DNA from: Lutibacter sp.
GTDB lineage: Bacteria; Bacteroidota; Bacteroidia; Flavobacteriales; Flavobacteriaceae
Length of the DNA: 35,742 nt
Reading direction: 5' to 3'
Assembly: GCF_013139515.1 (NCBI RefSeq)
Contig: NZ_WTAR01000070.1
Span: 1 to 35,742, forward strand
Made by a program: the position numbers and the translations under genes. The notes below the pieces were generated by a model. It was given only the letters and a program-made list of their open reading frames with translations. It was not told the origin of the DNA and made no database searches. Positions 32,121-35,742 of this stretch are shown here, one piece after another; within the stretch, counting starts at the first letter, position 1; each line of letters begins with the position of its first letter.

Positions 32121-33725
32121 ATGACTGAATTTATTGAAAAACGCGTATCAAACATTAGAAATGAAATATTTTCAGGAATAACTGTAGCCTTAGCCTTAGT
32201 TCCAGAAGCAGTTGCTTTTGCTTTTGTGGCAGGTGTTGATCCGCTAGTAGGATTGTATGCTGCATTTATGGTTGGTTTAATTACTTCAATTTTTGGAGGA
32301 AGACCAGGTATGATTTCAGGCGCAACAGGCGCTTTAGCAGTTGTAATGGTTACATTGGTAGCAAAAGGTAATGAAATGGGAAATCCTGATGAAAATTTAG
32401 GTTTATACTATTTATTTGCAACGGTAATTTTAATGGGTATTATTCAAGTTTTGGCAGGTTTATTAAAACTTGGGAAGTTTGTTCGTTTAATTCCACATTC
32501 TGTAATGATGGGGTTTGTGAACGGTTTAGCGATTGTTATTTTTATTTCTCAATTGGGAATGTTTAAAAATACGGTGAATGGGAAAAAAGCTTGGTTACAA
32601 GGAAATCAGTTGTATTTAATGGTTGGTTTGGTTGTATTAACTATGTTAATCATGTGGGGTTTACCAAAAATTAAACAACTTCAAAAATTACCTGAAGCCT
32701 TAATTGCTATTTTAGTTGTAAGTACTTTAGCTATTTTATTAAAATTTGACGTAGCAACAGTAGGCTCATTTATTAGAGATGGTGGCGGGGAAGGTTTAAA
32801 AGGCGGTTTACCAACCTTAAATTTAGATACTTTTTCAAAAGTACCATTTACACTAGATTCAATAATTTTTATTTTACCTTATGCTTTAATATTGGCTGCA
32901 ATTGGATTAATTGAATCGTTAATGACGTTAAATTTAATTGATGATTTAACTGAAACTCGTGGAAATGGAAATAGAGAATGTGTAGCGCAAGGAAGCGCCA
33001 ATATAGTTACAGGTTTGTTTGGAGGTATGGGTGGTTGCGCTATGATTGGTCAATCTATTATTAACATTAAAGGTGGAGCAAGAGGAAGGCTATCAGGAAT
33101 TGTAGCAGCAGTTCTACTATTAATATTTATTTTATTTGGTTCAAGTTATATTGAAAGAGTTCCTATCTCAGCGTTAGTTGGTGTTATGTTTATGGTAGTA
33201 ATTGGAACTTTTGCTTGGAGTAGTTTTAGAATTTTAAATAAAATACCTAAAACTGATTTATTCGTTTTAGTATTAGTATCAGCCTTAACAGTAATTTTCG
33301 ATTTAGCTATAGCTGTTATTGCAGGTGTTATTGTAAGTGCTTTAGTATTTTCTTGGGAAAACGCCACTAGAATTAGAGCCCGAAAATCAGTTAGAAAAGA
33401 TGGTACTAAAGTATATGAGATTTGGGGCCCATTATTCTTTGGTTCTATTATAACTTTTAATGATAAGTTTGATGTTAAAAATGATCCTCAAAATGTAGAA
33501 ATAGATTTTATGGAATCTAGAATCAGTGATCATTCTGCACTAGAAGCTATTTTTAACATTGTTGAAAAATATGAAACAGCTGGTAAAAAAGTTCATTTAA
33601 AGCATTTAAGTGAAGAGTGTAAAATACTTTTATATAAATCGAATGCAAGATTTCATGAAGTAATTATTAATGATATTGATGACCCTAGATACCATATTGC
33701 TGAAAATCCAGAAGAATTTAATTAA
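32121..33725 (+). CDS. SulP-family inorganic anion transporter
   Basis: 534 residues, with 10 or more membrane segments (about 14-400) and a C-terminal STAS domain (about 430-520). The family opening is VSNIRNEIFSGITVALALVPEA, with VDPLVGLYAAF and the GATGALAVV motif. Later parts are LIESLMTLNLIDDLTETRGNG, the helix with GGMGGCAMIGQSIIN and ALVGVMFMVVIGTFAWSSF. SulP proteins move sulfate, bicarbonate or other anions with Na+ or H+. Which anion is not clear here. The STAS part (EIWGPLFFGSIITFNDKF) is shorter than in plant proteins. Its last 8 bp overlap the convergent mobA-like gene. Confidence 0.93.
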   Translation: MTEFIEKRVSNIRNEIFSGITVALALVPEAVAFAFVAGVDPLVGLYAAFMVGLITSIFGGRPGMISGATGALAVVMVTLVAKGNEMGNPDENLGLYYLFATVILMGIIQVLAGLLKLGKFVRLIPHSVMMGFVNGLAIVIFISQLGMFKNTVNGKKAWLQGNQLYLMVGLVVLTMLIMWGLPKIKQLQKLPEALIAILVVSTLAILLKFDVATVGSFIRDGGGEGLKGGLPTLNLDTFSKVPFTLDSIIFILPYALILAAIGLIESLMTLNLIDDLTETRGNGNRECVAQGSANIVTGLFGGMGGCAMIGQSIINIKGGARGRLSGIVAAVLLLIFILFGSSYIERVPISALVGVMFMVVIGTFAWSSFRILNKIPKTDLFVLVLVSALTVIFDLAIAVIAGVIVSALVFSWENATRIRARKSVRKDGTKVYEIWGPLFFGSIITFNDKFDVKNDPQNVEIDFMESRISDHSALEAIFNIVEKYETAGKKVHLKHLSEECKILLYKSNARFHEVIINDIDDPRYHIAENPEEFN

Positions 33726-34350
33726 TCTTATTTAAAAAAGAAATCCAATCTTTTTTAGTATTTATATTTCTTAAAATATTCCTATCAGAAACTTCAATTT
33801 TTGAAATTTTGGTAGGATTTATTTTTTTAATTTGGAAATCTAATCTAGCATTCTTATCAGCTATCTTTAAAGCGAATAGCTGTTTCCAAAAAGTGAAATC
33901 CATTTTTATTGGATGCCCATTTTTACCTTCATAATTTGGAATTACGACTGTGTTTTTTGTCTCAATTATTTTTTGAAGTTCTTTTGAATTTAAAATTGGA
34001 ACATCAATATGATTTAACAGTACGTCGTTTGAAGTGTTTATATTTTTTAATACGGTTTGAAGTGTTGAAAAAGAACCTAGTTCAGGATTTTTATTAATAA
34101 CAACTTTTATATGTAGTCCCTGAAAATTTACAAAATTTGTGACTGCATCTTCTAACCAAGGAATTGCCTTAAAATAATTTTCAAAATTAAAGCCTAAGCC
34201 AATATAAACCGCTGAAATTGTTGTTTTTGAAATTCTGCTTAACTGCTCTAAAACCCAAAAAGTATGTTGATATTTTAGTAACCCTTTATCAACACCCATT
34301 CGTTCAGATTTTCCGCCAGCTAACAGTACAAAAACGGTATTACTTTCCAT
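33718..34350 (-). CDS. MobA-like nucleotidyltransferase (molybdenum cofactor)
   Basis: 210 residues, NTP_transf_3 fold. The GTP-binding start FVLLAGGKSERMGVDKGLLKY has the L-A-G-G-x-S-x-R-M-G-x-D-K mark of MobA/MocA. A central NHIDVPIL holds the family Asp for Mg2+, and GKNGHPIKM resembles the G-x-x-G-H-P segment of MocA. MocA adds CMP to the molybdopterin cofactor for xanthine-dehydrogenase type enzymes and MobA adds GMP. The xdhC and large-subunit genes upstream favour the MocA-like role. It overlaps xdhC by 11 bp. Confidence 0.85.
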   Translation of the reverse strand: MESNTVFVLLAGGKSERMGVDKGLLKYQHTFWVLEQLSRISKTTISAVYIGLGFNFENYFKAIPWLEDAVTNFVNFQGLHIKVVINKNPELGSFSTLQTVLKNINTSNDVLLNHIDVPILNSKELQKIIETKNTVVIPNYEGKNGHPIKMDFTFWKQLFALKIADKNARLDFQIKKINPTKISKIEVSDRNILRNINTKKDWISFLNKIN

Positions 34351-35101
34351 AATAGACTTTCAATAATTCTGCAGCAACACTAATGGCAATTTCTTTTGGT
34401 GTATGACCACCAATATCTAAACCAACCGGACAATGAACAGGGGAGATTCCTGTTTCAAAATTCAATTCATTTCTTAACATGTTATTAAACTTGTTCTTTT
34501 TGGTTTTACTGCCAATTAAACCAATATACTTGGTTTTTGAATCTAAAGCCAAAGCGGTAATTTCAAAATCTAATTTATGATTGTGTGTCATAATTACCAC
34601 ATAACAATTTGTTCCCCAATTTATATGTTGTTTATATAAGTCAAAATCAATATCAGAATATGCAATGCTTTTATCAACGTCAATAGTATTTCTCCAATTT
34701 TCACGAGTATCTAACAATGTAATATTAAAAGGAGTGTCTTTTAAAACTGTACAAATTTCAACGCCAATATGTCCTGCGCCAAAAAGATATAATTCAGGAG
34801 TTTGATTCATAGGTTCTATAATTAACTCAACTTTTCCGCCACAACATTGTTCAAATTCTGGTCCTAAAGTATATGAGAATTCTTTTATTTTATTTTCATT
34901 AATTGCAATTATGGTTTCATCAATTACTTGAAACTCTAATTTACCGCCACCAATAGTTCCAAAAATTTCTTTTTGTTTGGTAACAATCATTTTTGAAGCT
35001 ACTTTACAAGGCGCAGAACCTAAAATTTTTGTAACCGTAACTAAAGCTATTGGCTGTTTTTTAGATTTAAAATCTAACAATAATTCTATCCAATTATTCA
35101 T
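34340..35101 (-). CDS. XdhC-family molybdenum cofactor insertion protein
   Basis: 253 residues. XdhC binds the molybdenum cofactor and helps sulfurate and insert it into xanthine-dehydrogenase type enzymes. The N-terminal XdhC_CoxI domain shows IALVTVTKILGSAPCKVASK, FGTIGGGKLEF and QCCGGKVELIIEP (with the Cys pair). The C-terminal Rossmann domain begins at LYLFGAGHIGVEI, with YIGLIGSKTKKNKF and CPVGLDIGGHTPKEIAISVA. It starts 6 bp after the stop of the large-subunit gene and overlaps the mobA-like gene, so the three form one unit. Confidence 0.92.
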   Translation of the reverse strand: MNNWIELLLDFKSKKQPIALVTVTKILGSAPCKVASKMIVTKQKEIFGTIGGGKLEFQVIDETIIAINENKIKEFSYTLGPEFEQCCGGKVELIIEPMNQTPELYLFGAGHIGVEICTVLKDTPFNITLLDTRENWRNTIDVDKSIAYSDIDFDLYKQHINWGTNCYVVIMTHNHKLDFEITALALDSKTKYIGLIGSKTKKNKFNNMLRNELNFETGISPVHCPVGLDIGGHTPKEIAISVAAELLKVYYGK

Positions 35102-35107
35102 AAAGTT

Positions 35108-35742
35108 TTAAACTAAGCCGTAATCTGATAAGGGTAAATTATAATACCTTTTTCCTGTTAATTTGTAAATTGCGTTTACAATTGCAGGAGCAATAACTGG
35201 CACACCAGGTTCTCCAACACCAGTTGGCCTTTCGCTACTTTCAATAATTTCAACATGAACTTTTGGAGCTTGATGTATACGTGCCATTTGATAATCATGA
35301 TAATTGCTTTGTTCAATTGCTCCATTTTTAGCAGTTATTTTCCCGTAAAAAGCTAGTGACATTCCAAAAACTGCTGATCCTTGCATTTGAGCTTCAACAG
35401 TATTTTTATTTACAACTGTACCACAATCAATAGCTGTAAATACATTATGAACTTTTACTTTAGTATCAATTACAGAAACCTCAACAACTGATGCAACATA
35501 GGTATAAAAACTATAATGAACTGCCAATCCGTATGCGTGTCCTTCAGGAAGTTCTTTTCCCCATTCGGCATTTTTAGTGGCAATTTTTAATACATTTTTA
35601 AGCCTGGAAGTATCATATTTAATTTCATCAGGAGTATCTTCAATTCTATCATTTCCAATTAAATTTAATCGAAATTCTAGTGGGTCTTTATCAGCAGCAA
35701 AAGCCAATTCATCAGCAAACACATTTTCTGAAAATCCGTGAG
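35108..35742 (-). CDS. molybdopterin-binding oxidoreductase large subunit, C-terminal part (partial)
   Basis: About 211 residues up to the window edge, where the frame is still open (a GTG at 35722 is internal, not a start). It matches the end of xanthine/aldehyde oxidase type large subunits: VFADELAFAADKDPLEFRLN, AYGLAVHYSFYTYVASVVEV, FTAIDCGTVVNKNTVEAQMQ, and TGVGEPGVPVIAPAIVNAIY. The Glu in GVGE is the catalytic base by family knowledge. The layout is closest to isoquinoline 1-oxidoreductase beta-type (IorB) subunits of Bacteroidota. Substrate not visible. xdhC and a mobA-like gene follow it. Confidence 0.9.
   Translation of the reverse strand, partial: HGFSENVFADELAFAADKDPLEFRLNLIGNDRIEDTPDEIKYDTSRLKNVLKIATKNAEWGKELPEGHAYGLAVHYSFYTYVASVVEVSVIDTKVKVHNVFTAIDCGTVVNKNTVEAQMQGSAVFGMSLAFYGKITAKNGAIEQSNYHDYQMARIHQAPKVHVEIIESSERPTGVGEPGVPVIAPAIVNAIYKLTGKRYYNLPLSDYGLV

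Overview
The window is chromosomal DNA from a low-GC member of the Bacteroidota, most likely family Flavobacteriaceae. Signs of this are the promoter -7 box TAnnTTTG in front of several genes, a type IX secretion (T9SS) sorting domain, tandem DUF368 proteins, YwqK/MORN repeat proteins, and the core gene orders pyrR-pyrB-STAS-rnz and rsfS-ftsH-LUD-cdsA-psd. I cannot fix the genus from sequence alone. I saw no rRNA, tRNA, CRISPR array or insertion sequence.

Layout. 1-1790: the first codons of a leftward gene, a CoA-binding protein, and a cbpM-cbpA co-chaperone pair. 2087-4969: three leftward exported proteins, two of them YwqK/MORN repeat proteins. 5081-7749: a PAS-LuxR regulator and an MsbA-like ABC exporter. 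7769-9405: a tRNA-dihydrouridine synthase and a methyltransferase. 9479-11271: a secreted HbpS/GlcG-like protein and an AraC regulator, with a duplicated operator/promoter/terminator set between them. 11363-14300: an envelope redox operon of thioredoxin, ApbE flavin transferase, DUF4266 lipoprotein and DUF3570 barrel. 14516-17615: pyrR-pyrB-STAS-(T9SS tag protein)-rnz. 17753-24046 (rightward): a TPR protein, two DUF368 transporters with aroE, and a DUF349 protein. 24119-29525 (leftward): rsfS-ftsH-LUD-cdsA-psd-ACBP-YceI. 29613-32001: birA, SRPBCC-pyrE and a Nudix hydrolase, with head-to-head promoters. 32121-35742: a SulP transporter, then mobA-like, xdhC and the 3' part of a molybdenum hydroxylase large subunit.

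Two places deserve most attention. First, the 417-bp gap between hbpS and araC carries a second complete set of the hbpS control elements: an operator of two AAAGTTCA direct repeats 21 bp apart, a -7 box exactly 29 bp away, and the same long palindromic terminator. There is no reading frame between them. It is either the scar of a deleted hbpS paralogue or a co-regulated small RNA gene of roughly 110 nt. Second, the thioredoxin-ApbE-DUF4266-DUF3570 operon looks like a dedicated envelope system. It combines a covalent flavin transferase, a CGPC thiol protein, a lipoprotein ending in CGCN and an outer-membrane barrel whose substrate is not evident.

Gene starts were moved inward from the longest reading frame where a promoter, the family start or an upstream ATG-less stretch supports it (Dus, thioredoxin, pyrR, TPR, DUF349, rsfS, pyrE, Nudix). 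All functional calls come from reading motifs by eye. No database search was run.
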